From the NCBI GenBank assembly GCA_023014365.1, contig JAEBUN010000010.1:248001-312000 (forward strand): 64,000 nt of DNA. Reading direction: 5' to 3'. Position numbers and translations under genes: made by a program. The DNA comes from Lepiota brunneoincarnata. Lineage: Eukaryota > Basidiomycota > Agaricomycetes > Agaricales > Agaricaceae. Each line of letters opens with the position of its first letter. The stretch's first letter is position 1. The notes below the pieces were generated by a model that was given only the letters and a program-made list of their open reading frames with translations, was not told the origin of the DNA and did not search any database. Below, piece by piece: positions 52,648 to 63,484 of the stretch.

Positions 52648-53073
52648 ATGTCAACGTTAAACCCTTACATTCGAATTGAGACTGCGGTCACCCCTGGTTA
52701 CTTCATTTATCCGAGACTAAATCGAGGCAAAAATGTTGATGTGGAAAAAGCGCAAAACGTCACTCTCTCAATGGGCAGGACCCTCAAAGATCGTGACACT
52801 TCTGAGGCCCCCACTACTTTACAGTGGCTGAGTATCCCCGTTGAGAATGATATTCATGACAGAAGAATTTCAGGGTTACAAGAACTACTGAGCGGCGATC
52901 CCTTTGACATTCCAGGGCGGGCAATAAATCTAGTCAGAACCACGAGGTATCCGTTTGACACGCAATTTGGCAAGCTGGGGAGCTGCGGAAAAAACAACTT
53001 ATTGCTTGGTAAAGAATACACCCCAGATTGGATCAGGCTAGCGGAGTTCAGACGAGTTCTTGAGCTAAGATGA
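52648..53073 (+). CDS. hypothetical protein, weak
   Basis: An ATG frame of 141 residues without low complexity, membrane segments or known motifs. No splice-linked neighbours were found. It may be a chance frame in a 2-kb intergenic stretch. Confidence 0.25.
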   Translation: MSTLNPYIRIETAVTPGYFIYPRLNRGKNVDVEKAQNVTLSMGRTLKDRDTSEAPTTLQWLSIPVENDIHDRRISGLQELLSGDPFDIPGRAINLVRTTRYPFDTQFGKLGSCGKNNLLLGKEYTPDWIRLAEFRRVLELR

Positions 53074-53464
53074 AAGTTTTTGATAGTTCCCTGGATTTTC
53101 GGATGGAGATGACGTGTTACTTTCAGGACATACCTTGTCGGTCGCGAGGTTTTTGGGCCCTTGTTTGCAAAGTTTCTGGGTCCTCCCCCGTTCGCGAAGC
53201 TGGAAGTCTTGGGCCCCCACGGCGACCTGTTATCTGATTATCGACTGGTTGTAATCCCACGGACACCCTCAGAAGCCCATAGGATCCTTCCCGGAACCAC
53301 CTGTGACCGGATTTCATCTCCACATACACCTTCGAGATTATCGTGGATGAGCGAGATCTCTAATGAGGGACGAAACAGAAGACATTGATTGTTGATCACA
53401 TGTTCTGATATGAACATCCTGATTATCTGCATTCCTCTTTTTGAAACACGTTACGCCCTCGGCT

Positions 53465-54788
53465 ATGGCAGAAGTGAAGAAGAAATTACTAGGAAACGAA
53501 AAGAAGAAAAAGAGACTCCGCTCTGTAGGACCCTTTGCAGCAAGCTGAAGTGACATCGCTGACTGTCAATTGCATTCAAGGACGGAGCGCCGCTATGGGA
53601 AAGACGGAGCGTAGAAGGCCCAGGAATATGGGCGAGCTGTAAGAGTAACCCTTTGTCCATATAGGCTATCCTTTGTTCTGATGAACACCGCCAGGCGTTA
53701 AAGGTAAAGAAAAGCAGACAGTTGGGGAGTTGTACGACTTGTTCGAATCGGTGTGGGGTTTATTGTGTCACGGGTTACCGGCGGAACACTGCTACAATTT
53801 CTTTTTCTTTTTCTTTTTTTTTTTTAGTTAGCCGGCGAAATGTGGCCAGAAGACGGCGGTGAACCTGAAACTGAAACACAGGACCCCGAACCAGCTACCG
53901 AAGAACTCAGTCTGGAAGCACAGATTGCCAACGAATTGAAAGCCATGCGGAAATCCAGAAAGGAAAAACTCTTCGGTGACTTGAACTTCTACGCCTTCAA
54001 TTGCTGTTAGTCTGACGTATAATGCAGCTAATTGCCAAACGAACACCGCCTGTGGTACGAGTCAATACAAATTATCTCCACCGATCGTATTTGCCCAGCT
54101 ATTCCTCCAGTTGTCTTTATTTCTTGCAAGCCACCCGTCGACCCTGTTCAGCTCGTCGTGAAGCATATAGAAAATGTCCAACAGACTGGCATAACGCATA
54201 CACGGTAAAAGATCAAAAGGATTTTGCCAGCGGCTACCAATTAGTAATAGCGGTGGAACCAAATTTTTTTTTTAGGTACACTCATCGCCTGGTGCCCGTA
54301 ACCGGAACATGTGTGGCAAACTTGCCAGAAATCCGGGCTCTCTGCCAAAACGTGTTCACCCCATTTTTTGAAAAGCACGGGGAGCGCAGATTTACTGTGA
54401 GTGGACCCCTATTACCCATGCCCCCCCCCCCCCTTCTCATAGGCTGATAGTACTTTTAGTACAAGATTGAGTTGAGGATCCGAAATCACAACACGATCCC
54501 GAGGTCCACCCTCATACAACATGTCGCCCAGTGTGTACCCGTAGGCCACACTGTTTCACTGACTGATCCCGAGATTTTTATCCTGGTTGAGGTATTCAAG
54601 GTATGGGTAACCCCCCGCTTATTGGAAGGGATGTCGTCTTACTCCCGATCCAGAGTGTATGTGGCATTTCTCTAGTGTGGGATTACTATCGCCTTCAAAA
54701 GTTCAATGTGATGGAAATCGCCAACGCGAAGAACCTATCAGCCACATCTGAGACCGGCGGTCGAGTTCAAGTGGAACCATTAGAATAG
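53465..54788 (+). CDS. TAN1: THUMP-domain tRNA acetylation adaptor TAN1/THUMPD1
   Basis: Nine exons: 53465-53524, 53581-53638, 53695-53750, 53828-53975, 54028-54054, 54099-54204, 54276-54396, 54460-54600, 54654-54788 (852 bp, 283 residues; yeast Tan1 has 289). A Lys-rich start (MAEVKKKLLGNEKKKKRLRS) is followed by EGPGIWASCVKGKEKQTV and GELYDLFES, typical of Tan1. Then come an acidic stretch and the THUMP domain (FISCKPPVDPVQLVVKHIE, THRLVPVTGTCVANLPEI, YKIELRIRNHNTIPRS, GHTVSLTDPEIFILVEVFK, ending KFNVMEIANAK). With Kre33/NAT10, Tan1 promotes N4-acetylcytidine at position 12 of tRNA-Ser and tRNA-Leu in the nucleus. One exon is only 27 bp and one intron only 44 bp. It converges with the TEA gene (151 bp apart). 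Confidence 0.93.
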
Positions 54789-54939
54789 ATATATTATGGC
54801 GGAGAAGGGAGGGGGGGGGGGGAGCGAACTGCAGGGTCACTACACAATTAACGTTAGGTCAAAGCATGTTGACGGGAAAGCGAGAAACATAAGTGTAAAC
54901 GAATTTAACTTGTAAATGCATTCATTCCCGGAAAAATAC

Positions 54940-56124
54940 TCAATAGTACTGAGACTGATAGTAAACGAATTGTGGCTGAGATTCCATCTGCGGTTGGTAA
55001 TAGCCATCCCATTGTGGATGTACCTGAGGTGCCGCGTGGTACTGCTGGACCGGGCCCGACCAGTCCTGATGATGATGATAATGCTGTTGTGGCTGGGAGT
55101 GGGGCTGGGAGTGGGACTGGCTGTAGTATTGGACGTTCGATCCATTATCGCTCGAGCACCACCCTGCTTGTGGCGCGGAACTAGGTCGACAGTGGACTTC
55201 GGATACGCAGGTACTGGGATAAGCGATCTCCTCGGGAGTCTGGGCACATGGAGTATATGGCAAAGTGGCTTGGTACTCCTTAAACCATGGGATGAGTGGG
55301 GGGCGATTGATATAAAGAGGAAACTCGCTTACCTGATGGTAGACCTCGACCTGAGGTGGTGGAGTTTGTTCGACAAAATCGTCAAGCAGCTCCGGCGAAA
55401 TGGTGCGAGATTTGCGCGAAGATGCCTTGGGGGAAGACTTCCTCCGGCGACGAGAGTCACGGCGTGGGGATGGGGATCGGCTTCCTGTAATCAGGTAGAG
55501 AACTAGTAGACAAAGTGGAAATTCGAATGAGTCACGGGCGAACAAGGGGGGGGGGGGGGTATCGTTATATCCACTCACTCTCCATCTCCCTACACGTGTC
55601 CTTGAGCTGCTGCAAGCGGCTTCCAACTTGCTTTGCGCTTCGTTTCCTGCCCGTGATAATCCGCACGTAGTCGGACAGGAAGTGATTCCGACCGATGAAG
55701 CGACCACGGTGCCTCATGTGTAGCTTGTGCCTCTCCGAATACACCTGGAGACCTAGAAAGGAGTGGCCCCAATAGAGTCAGCAAAAATATCTCGACCGGG
55801 GAGTGCTCAGAACATGCCTGTGATGAGCGCCGCTTCCCTGCAAAAGAAAGGACGGGGAGAGTCAATGCCTTGTTGGATCTATAAATGGAATGTAAAGGGG
55901 GGGGAGACCTACAATGTTGGTGGCCAAACGGCCTCTCCACCACCCTTGACCGTTTTGTGGCACCGACGGCCAGTGGCATCCTTCTGATGCATAACAGCCA
56001 GTGATTGTTCGGGGGTGAAAGTCGATGAAAGGTCGTCCACGGTCATCGTCTGGGTCGTGAAAGTCTTGGATGTCGACGCATCGGCCTCGCAGTAGCCACC
56101 GACTTGAAAAGTACCGACAAACAT
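54940..56124 (-). CDS. TEA/ATTS-domain transcription factor
   Basis: Exons 55913-56124, 55818-55837, 55579-55752 and 54940-55484 (951 bp, 316 residues). The TEA DNA-binding domain spans the first three exons: VWPPTLEAALITG, then LHMRHRGRFIGRNHFLSDYV and ITGRKRSAKQVGSRLQQLKD. The C-terminal part is SR-rich, then acidic, then very rich in Gln, Tyr and His. TEA factors (TEAD, Tec1, AbaA) bind the CATTCC/CATTCY element and control development and filamentation in fungi. Intron 2 has a GC donor (GCATGT at 55812-55817) with a normal CTAG acceptor. The start is the first ATG of the exon; an upstream exon cannot be excluded. Inside the last exon a GTAAGC might be an extra donor, but the frame is open without splicing. 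Confidence 0.88.
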
Positions 56125-58895
56125 CGTCAGGGAGGAAACAGAAGTTGAGAGAGGTGGTGAAGGAACTCTACGCAATACGAAGGTTTAAAGCAGTGTTCAT
56201 TTATAGAGTAAAAAATTGGGAAGCCACCCCCACCCTGTGTGAACATGTTCTGGGATCAACAATTCATTCGAAAAGACTAGGCCAGATTCGGGAGCACTCT
56301 ATTTCTCCCTCCTTTGGGACATCATGGCCGAGATGTACGCCCATCTGAGATCCAGAAAAAAAGTGATTCCCCCATATGCCAATTGGCCGAACCAATTGGG
56401 GAGGGTGCTTTTCCTGGAAATCCTGACCACCCACCGGGCAAGTTCAAACAAGCGCCTGCCCCCTACCCCCCAGAGGTGTGCGTGTGTGTGTGCGTGACTG
56501 GGTGGTAACCCAACAAACACGCCTCGCCCTTGCTGTTCGCCTGTTTGCAGCAGGAGTGAGGGCATTGATCAAAGATCCGACCGTGCGCCATGAAGCATAA
56601 ATTGTCCCTGAGCAGAGAGACACACCCTCAAGCCTCATTGACAGGGTATCCCTCGAAAACCCAAAAAAAAAAAAAGGAGAAAACCCTTCAAAAGGCTCCC
56701 TGGCTGGCTGGCTGGCTCGCTCGCTCGCTCATGACTCATGGGGAACTTCAGACGAGGGTTTGGCTTACCTAACTTTGTAGGCCGCTAGCGCACATACCAA
56801 ACTCGTGTCGGCTTGTGGCGACTCTTCGGAACAAGCTCAGAACAAGCGGGTCACCTGTCCCGTCGACTTGTTTATGTACAACAGGAAAATTTGAACGGCC
56901 TAGAGGCACAAAAAATTGATCGTTGGATTTCAATTGCAAGCAACAATTAACGTTATATATACATACAGTGACCCCCGGCCGTGGATGCGGATATTTTACG
57001 GAAAATCGGGTCCCTCAATTTAAGTCACATGTTGCGGGGGAAGTCGAGTAACGCGAAAACGACCTAAGACTTTCGTAAACAACGCCCTCTGGAAACCGGC
57101 GATCCCTCAGACGCCCATATAACGCATGCAACCACACACTCTCCATTCCTGTGAATCAAGACTTGGACGATTAGATTTTGGTATGCCGCTAGATCCGGAC
57201 AATTGCTTAAACCGACCTTCGGCAACACTGAGAGAACCCCAAAGTGACGGAGCCAACCGGCGATAAGGTGTTTCGCCTACACGCAAGAAAGTTTAGTTCA
57301 ACGAGGCCAGGGTGGCCCTTCGTTTACCGGGTTGTCTCCTTTTCGCAAAGAGTGTAGCTTTGAAAAAGGGCGATATAATGATTATTATCTTTGCGCGCAA
57401 CACAAAGTTTCTGATGCAGATCATTATTGTTGGGGCCCACAAAAACAACGTCAACAATAGAGGAAGGGAAATCAACGGTCCTCCTGGCTTTCCGGGTTTA
57501 TTCGGCTGCCTTCGCCGGGGTCAGTCGAGCGGGTGGGGAATGCAAAGGTAATTTACGCTCGCCTGTGGACAACTGCCGAATCCCATAAGGCCATCGATAA
57601 TCGGTGGCAAAGGGGAAAAACCGCAAGGCTTGTGACCCTGGAGCCTGTTTATAGGGTTGGAACGTCTTAAGCCCACTAAAAAGCCATCCCCCATCCCTGT
57701 GAAATCCACGAAGCTTCTCTCCAACATGAGGCGGGTTTCTGTGACAGTGGGGATCTGCAACCAGATCGTTTCCTCCACATCGGACAGCTTGATGACCGCA
57801 GAGGAGATATGTCAAAGCGCACTTGTTTAACAGAGATGAATTCACCATTGCGTTTGTGCCTCTGTTCCGGAAATGAACCCGAGCGTTTGTTCATATTCTT
57901 TGCCAGGGATCTGCCTCAAAGCAGCAATACAACCCGTGATCGTCGCAAGGTGGGCTGATATGGTGATATCGCCCCTATCTTTTTCAACTCTCGGAACCCG
58001 CAAAGTAGTAGAGCAAAGGAAGGCTGGGTTCTTCGGATCCTGCCGCTGCCCAGAGGGAAAAGGTTCAAGTGCTTGGTCCAACGGCCCCCCTGGTACCACC
58101 AGATCGCCAGAGCCACGGTATCACTCGTCTTCTGTACTGCGATGAACGGTCCGGAGCTAATCAGCGGGGAGATTAGGTTTGGTATGCGCATACACGGGCT
58201 CTCGTGCGTCATCGAGGTTCCCAGCCCCCACACACGCCAATTGTTAAGAGAACATGTTATCACGTGCGATAGCGGGCCTGACATCATTTTCTCTGACGCC
58301 TATCATCACTCCGAGGCTATTTATACCTACCCGGCCTGCTCAGAGCAAAGCCAAGGAAACCACGGGTAAAATAACCGTGGAGATCGGGTCTTCGCACCGC
58401 CTCGTAAATCTCCCATGATTATAGATTTTACGTCTAATCAACTAGGGTAGCGAAGAAATGCAAAAAGAGCGGGAGGCACCGCCGCGACAATGGGCCCAAC
58501 ACCGGATCAGTGGCTACCAAGATGATGTGCGCTATCCATCAACATGCAATACGCGGGCAGAAAAGGATCCAGACACAGAAGATGAGTTGGCGACATCGCA
58601 ACGATCTTAATTTGGAAATGACCGATTGAAAGTAAAAGGGAAGGGGGTGTCTAAGTGCGTACGAGTCCAACACATCTAGTAGCAAGCAAAAAAAGGGGGT
58701 AATAAGAGAAAAAGTGAAAAAAAAATGGAGGAGGTGAATAAGTCAGATGAACCCATGTCATGCGACCTATTCCGTGAGCCAAAAGTGTGAACATCCAAGC
58801 GAACAGGATAATATGGTTCACGGTATAACAGGTTCTGATTCGACATCAGGACATATTAGATAGTCAACAGCGTCTTGGTTACGGCCACGAGCGAA
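56125..58895. other. gene-free region with simple repeats
   Basis: About 2.8 kb upstream of the TEA factor. I see only short frames. Simple repeats: TGGC then TCGC units at 56701-56730, a GT-rich run near 56475-56495, and a run of A at about 56664-56676. A long upstream region suits a developmentally regulated transcription factor, but I cannot point to specific sites. Confidence 0.4.
56701..56730 (+). repeat. TGGC/TCGC tetranucleotide microsatellite
   Basis: Four TGGC-type units pass directly into three or more TCGC units. Confidence 0.8.
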
Positions 58896-59648
58896 TTAGC
58901 GGCGCGGGGCCAAGGAAGAAAGCTTGAGGGCTTGTGTCATCTCCGACTTCCACTCGAGGCGTCGCATGGCTTCGGAGTAATCTACCCATTCCCGTCTCCG
59001 TTCTTTGCTCTCAAGCCAATCTTGCTCGAGCCCTGCAACATCCATCTCATAAAAGTGATATGTCGCCGAGGGCGTCGGTATCGTAATCACATATCGGGTG
59101 ATCGTTCCACGCACACCCGCTGTAGACCGATACGTGACATGAGGTCATTGAACACAGCAGCAAAATCGGAGCGGGAAAGAGAGGGGGGGGGGGGAGACGA
59201 GAATCAGGAGATGCGCGACGGATAGAGGAAACTGGTAAGACCTTCTTCAAAGGCTTCTCTAGAGGCTGCAGCCTCGAGCTGAGCATCCGACGGTTCCCAG
59301 CCACCCTTGGGTACTGTGCGTAAACAAAAGGGGGGAAGGAACGTGTCAGCGGTTGAGTCATCGCGTACGCCACGTAAGGAGGGAGTGCAGTAAGGGGGGT
59401 CGGGGGGAGGGGATAAAAAAAAATTGGAACGGTCACTCACGGACCCAGCGTTCTGGTCGTTTGCGGCTGGTGACAACCAGGACCTTGCCGGCTGCTTTTG
59501 CAATGGGGATCGCACAGCAGACAACGCGTGGCGTGGAGCGACCCTTGGTACCCATGGCTGAATATGAATTAGGATAAAGTAGTTTGGGTATAAACGACGG
59601 GTTGGAGGGATCCAAAAGACGTTCAGCAGCTGTGGAGCTGGGAGACAT
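58896..59648 (-). CDS. Nudix hydrolase, diphosphoinositol-polyphosphate phosphohydrolase type
   Basis: Exons 59441-59648, 59242-59313 and 58896-59119 (504 bp, 167 residues). Introns of 127 and 122 bp are longer than elsewhere in the window. RVVCCAIPIAKAAGKVLVVT and SRKRPERWVLPKGGWE lead into the Nudix box, which ends REAFEEAGV (88-96) with the catalytic EE pair. The upstream Glu of the box is not at the usual spacing (Ala80, Asp79). The C-terminal YHFYEMDVAGLEQDWLES and ERRREWVDYSEAMRRL are typical of fungal Aps1-like enzymes, which cleave diphosphoinositol polyphosphates and diadenosine polyphosphates. The start is uncertain: an ATG at 59555 in the same frame would give a shorter N-terminus. 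Confidence 0.9.
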
Positions 59649-60158
59649 AAGCCGTCCAGGGGACGACCACACGAATCCTGTCGAAGACGTTATGGGAAGG
59701 TTGCAAGGTGGGCAAGGCGTCAAAACACCCGCAAAAAGCGACAGGACGGGACTGAAAGATGGTAAGAACACGGGTAGACGACGTTGGATTCAGCATCCTG
59801 AACGGCGGGGGATATCTAGGCAAGCGGACCTTGGTTGTGGCTCTCGACGAAGAAATGAACAAGCGGGCGAAGTTATATGAAGTCTGTGAGGATGTCGAGG
59901 GGGTGATAGAGACGAAAGGATGGGTCACAAGAGCGGTAATGAACGAAGAGGCGATGCCCGGTCGGGCGTCGCAGTAAAATTATATTGTGCCAATGCGCAT
60001 TATTTTGCCGCCCACCGACGACGCACGTTCCTCGGCTACTGGCGCCGGCACACCTCCGGCCGGATCATTTTCCGCCGCTTCTTCCCTGCTCAATGCTCAG
60101 GTTAAGCCAATCTATTCGGGAACTCTGTCTACTCTCTATAGAACACCATCCCACTTTC
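59649..60158. other. no gene recognised
   Basis: About 510 bases between the 5' end of the Nudix gene and the 3' end of the ZIP gene, both on the minus strand. It should contain the Nudix promoter. Confidence 0.4.
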
Positions 60159-62208
60159 TCACTCATTCCATCTAGATTTGCGCTCCAGCCAGGTGGACAA
60201 GCAGAGAAATCATTTACTCACGCGACAAGAAACATGCACACGACACCGAATGCCATCGCAGCAAACTGGCGAACAACAGGTAAGGAACAGCCCAGGATCT
60301 CCATTTGGAGATACTTACCTCACGCACTGCTTGCTTTGCGCTTTTGCTCTCTTCCAGTAACCTATAAAAAGCAAAGACATCAATTCTCCATGTCTATCAA
60401 GAGATAGCAGCAAGCCCCAAAACCGGTCGGTGGCACAAGCGTCAGGGTGCTTGCTGGTCAAGATTCCACATACGTTGGCAAAACGGCCACAGCACCTATA
60501 TAAAGGAACCCTCCAGCCACGAACGGAATCACCTAGGGGGACGTGAGCTTGATGGACATCACGAACGTTGACCATACGAGCTTTCAAAAGCAGCGATGGA
60601 GCCAAGACGGCCGACATACAAGATCAGATAGCTGCACTGTTGTACCGAGCAAGCCAAGAGCATCCTGTCGCACCCCTGCGGCAAGGTCAATAGACGCAGG
60701 CTTGCCGTCTGTTGCTGTGGCGTTGTGTACTGCAATGCCTATGAAGGTTCTGATGACATGTGGAGATGATCAGTACAGATCACCATTTGACACATGGGAG
60801 AACCCTTACCCAACCTATAGCACCGAAGCCGAGTCGTAAGTACAAGAAGTACGAGTCACAGAGGTGTTTCTGAAACATTAAAACACAAGACATACAAAGG
60901 CGCCCACTGCTGTTAGGAATTGTGATTGCATGGCCTGCTTTTTGGTGAACCCGCTGCGGATCAAGATCGAATAATCTGCGATTTCATGAGGGATTTCATG
61001 GGCAAAACAAGCCAATGTTGTGGTAGCGCCTATGAGGGGAGACGCATAGAATGACGCAGCCATGCTGCAAAGAGCACATAATGAACTGTCAGCCTCGAGT
61101 AGAAGCACCTCAATTCGTCATGACATACGCAAGTCCGTCTGTGCTGTGAAATCCAAGTCAATAAGGGAAATACCCACGTCATGGCTTTCATGAGCGGACT
61201 CACATGTTGTGAACAAAGTCACCGAAGAGATTCAGATACGCAGAAAGTTTTGATGGTCTTGAAGAGGTTCTTGCTGGTTCTGGAGACTGCTCCTTTGCCT
61301 TTTCCTTATTCCTTGACCGCAGCCCATTCTCTGACACGGAAGCCTTTACAGCAGTAGTTTCAGCCGGATGATGCGAGTGTGAATGTGTGTGCGAATGCGA
61401 GTGTCCGGAGGCTTCTTCGCCGGCTCCCAGTACTCGGAGTGTCTTCTCCATAAAGAAGAATGCAGCGAACCCCACAAAGATCCCAAGCCTGCTAAGAGTT
61501 AAGAATGTACACAATTGAGCATGAAGGCTTCTGAGGCAGACCCACCCTATTAAAATGTTCCTCTTCTCTTCTACCATCACGAAGTGCACGCCATCATCCT
61601 GATGCTCTCCCATGAACGAATGCGGTACGAGGTGCAAGAAGACATCTGAGAGGAGTCCGCCGGTCTATAGAACACGGTCACACAAACCTGGAGCTTCAGA
61701 GAAAACGGCTTACAGCGAACGCTGTCATAGTGTTCAGGGTATCACCATTAATCTCGGCAGGTATGAAGGCAAGTATGAAATTAGGTATCCTGTAAACGGT
61801 GTGGCTCTAACCTGAGCCATGTGTTGCGGCACCAGTTCAAAGGAAACGCACGAGCTGATATAAAACGTTCCGAGGATAGAATTGGCCGCAGGGCCAAAGG
61901 GAAACAACCACGCAAACACCTGGCGCATGATGGGCGACTCTTGCTCTTCAACAGCAGTTTTGAGAGCGCTAAGCTTCTGCACGGTTGAGCAATTCCTCAG
62001 CTCATTTTCCTGCTCTGTAGCTCAGCCAATGCTCGACAGACAGCTGTTGTCCACTCATGTGGGTGTCACTCACGTAAACCGACAAAATTCCCCCCGGAAC
62101 TCGCGTAGGCATATGGCTTTGACTGGCGATGTTAGAGGCATTGGAACACCATGCGTAGCAGATTAAAAGAGTGGCAGAAATGAAGACGTATGAGGGTCGG
62201 ATGGTCAT
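60159..62208 (-). CDS. YKE4: ZIP zinc transporter, SLC39A7/KE4 type
   Basis: Thirteen exons: 62074-62208, 61852-62009, 61714-61789, 61546-61664, 61204-61488, 61129-61143, 60896-61064, 60810-60814, 60620-60749, 60474-60532, 60319-60361, 60222-60265, 60159-60171; total 1251 bp, 416 residues. A signal peptide (first ~23 residues) precedes the membrane domain. Blocks: FIPAEINGDTLNTMTAFATG, DVFLHLVPHSFMGEH, a His-rich loop (HSHSHTHSHSHH), HNITDGLA (256-263) and the metal site HEIPHEIAD (285-293), then VIPFVAGGFLYIGAVAVLP and the end FLVAWNE. KE4 proteins move zinc out of the ER or Golgi into the cytosol. Exons of 15 and 5 bp are required to rebuild the two conserved segments. It shares a 192-bp divergent promoter with the HD gene. 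Confidence 0.93.
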
Positions 62209-62400
62209 GGCGGATGCAGCGAGCGTCCGCGTCCGCTGCACACTTGTATTAGTGGGCTTTCCGTGTCCCCCTCGCCAGCACGTTACATCGTTTTCTTGCC
62301 GTGGGAACGGCGCTGCCGAAATCATCTCACCCTCATTAAGCACAGAGAAACAGCAAAGTGCCACCCGCCTGGAACCGAACTCTTTGCACACCGCACACTT

Positions 62401-63484
62401 ATGTATCCTAACACTCTGGAAAAAGCTGTAATTGGGGCCGCTGAAAGGGTCATGGTCGAAACGATGGCTCGATATGACCCATCCCATGATAAGTACCATG
62501 GTGCGCCTCGTTCCGCCAGCTCGGCCACTAAAATTCAAGGGTGCTGATAAACATAGTCGAACGCGTTCGTAAGACGGCTCTCGCGATTGCAAGATCGCTC
62601 CCGACACAACCCGATCTGCTTGTGATAGAACTGGGTCCGTCGTCGGCTGCTCAGCCGCAAATAACGCCCGATTAACATCGAATATTCTCCCTTCAAATAT
62701 AAAACAAACAAAAAAAACAGCATCCCTGTTCCATGACGTCCTTGACAAAAAATATGTGAGGCCAGAAGAAACCGCCGATCCTTTCGCCTACTTTCTGCCT
62801 TTCTTTAGTTCCATGGTGTCTCTCCACGGCCTCGACCTAGTCCAAGATGGTCGAGCAGATACAATCTCTCGTATCGTCACAAACGTTTCTTTTACCACGG
62901 AGAAGAAACTACGAGAACAAGGTCTCTGGACCAAGTGGCACGAGGAGTGTGTGGAACTCCACTGCGTCCAAGATGCCGATCGCCTCGATGCCATAGGAGC
63001 ATTTGGTACGTGGGTCGACTATAACCTCCGTGGCCTCAATGGAGCTGCCTGAGGTCTAGAATCCTGAACTAATCGAACACAAAGGCATCATGCGCTGTGC
63101 GTCTTATAGCGCTGTAACGAATCGGTCAGTGCCATCCTGTCGTATAATGAAATGCGGCTTCCGAGGGGGTCGGCGATCTAACCTTCTTTCTGTTTTTTGT
63201 TCAGCCCCCTACACACGCCTACCGAAGATCCCGCTTATCCCAACACTGCGATACAGCACTTCCACGACAAACTTCTTCATATTCACGATAGGCTGAAAAC
63301 GGAGCCAGGCAGAAGGATGGGCGAAAAACGCCACCAGGTGGTAGGTGTCGGCCCCATTCCCTTCCCGACACTTTGTTTCTTAACCATTTGCTGACGTTAA
63401 CACCTCATTTCCGACTTAATCTGACCTCAGTTGTTGGGCTTCCTCGATTCGGTTCAAGAGGAATACGGGACTCTGATCCCGTGA
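62401..63484 (+). CDS. HD-domain metal-dependent phosphohydrolase
   Basis: Exons 62401-62500, 62557-62634, 62721-63005, 63085-63124, 63205-63337 and 63431-63484 (690 bp, 229 residues). The metal ligands of the HD superfamily are visible: His in DPSHDKYHVERV (residue 33), His-Asp in LFHDVLD (64-65) and Asp in VQDADRLDAIGAFG. The order and length match the YpgQ/YedJ-like family of small nucleotide or phosphate-ester hydrolases. The in vivo substrate is unknown. The start is the first ATG in frame. Confidence 0.9.

Noticed and set aside
54916..55506. Plus-strand frame of 196 codons with hydrophobic stretches
   Set aside because: Antisense to the last TEA exon; the apparent hydrophobicity comes from complementing Gln/His/Tyr codons.
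57498..57848. Minus-strand frames in the TEA upstream region
   Set aside because: No splice-linked neighbours, motifs or coding bias; likely chance frames.
59985..60407. Small plus-strand genes near 60 kb
   Set aside because: The last exons of the ZIP gene lie on the opposite strand and explain the splice-like signals.
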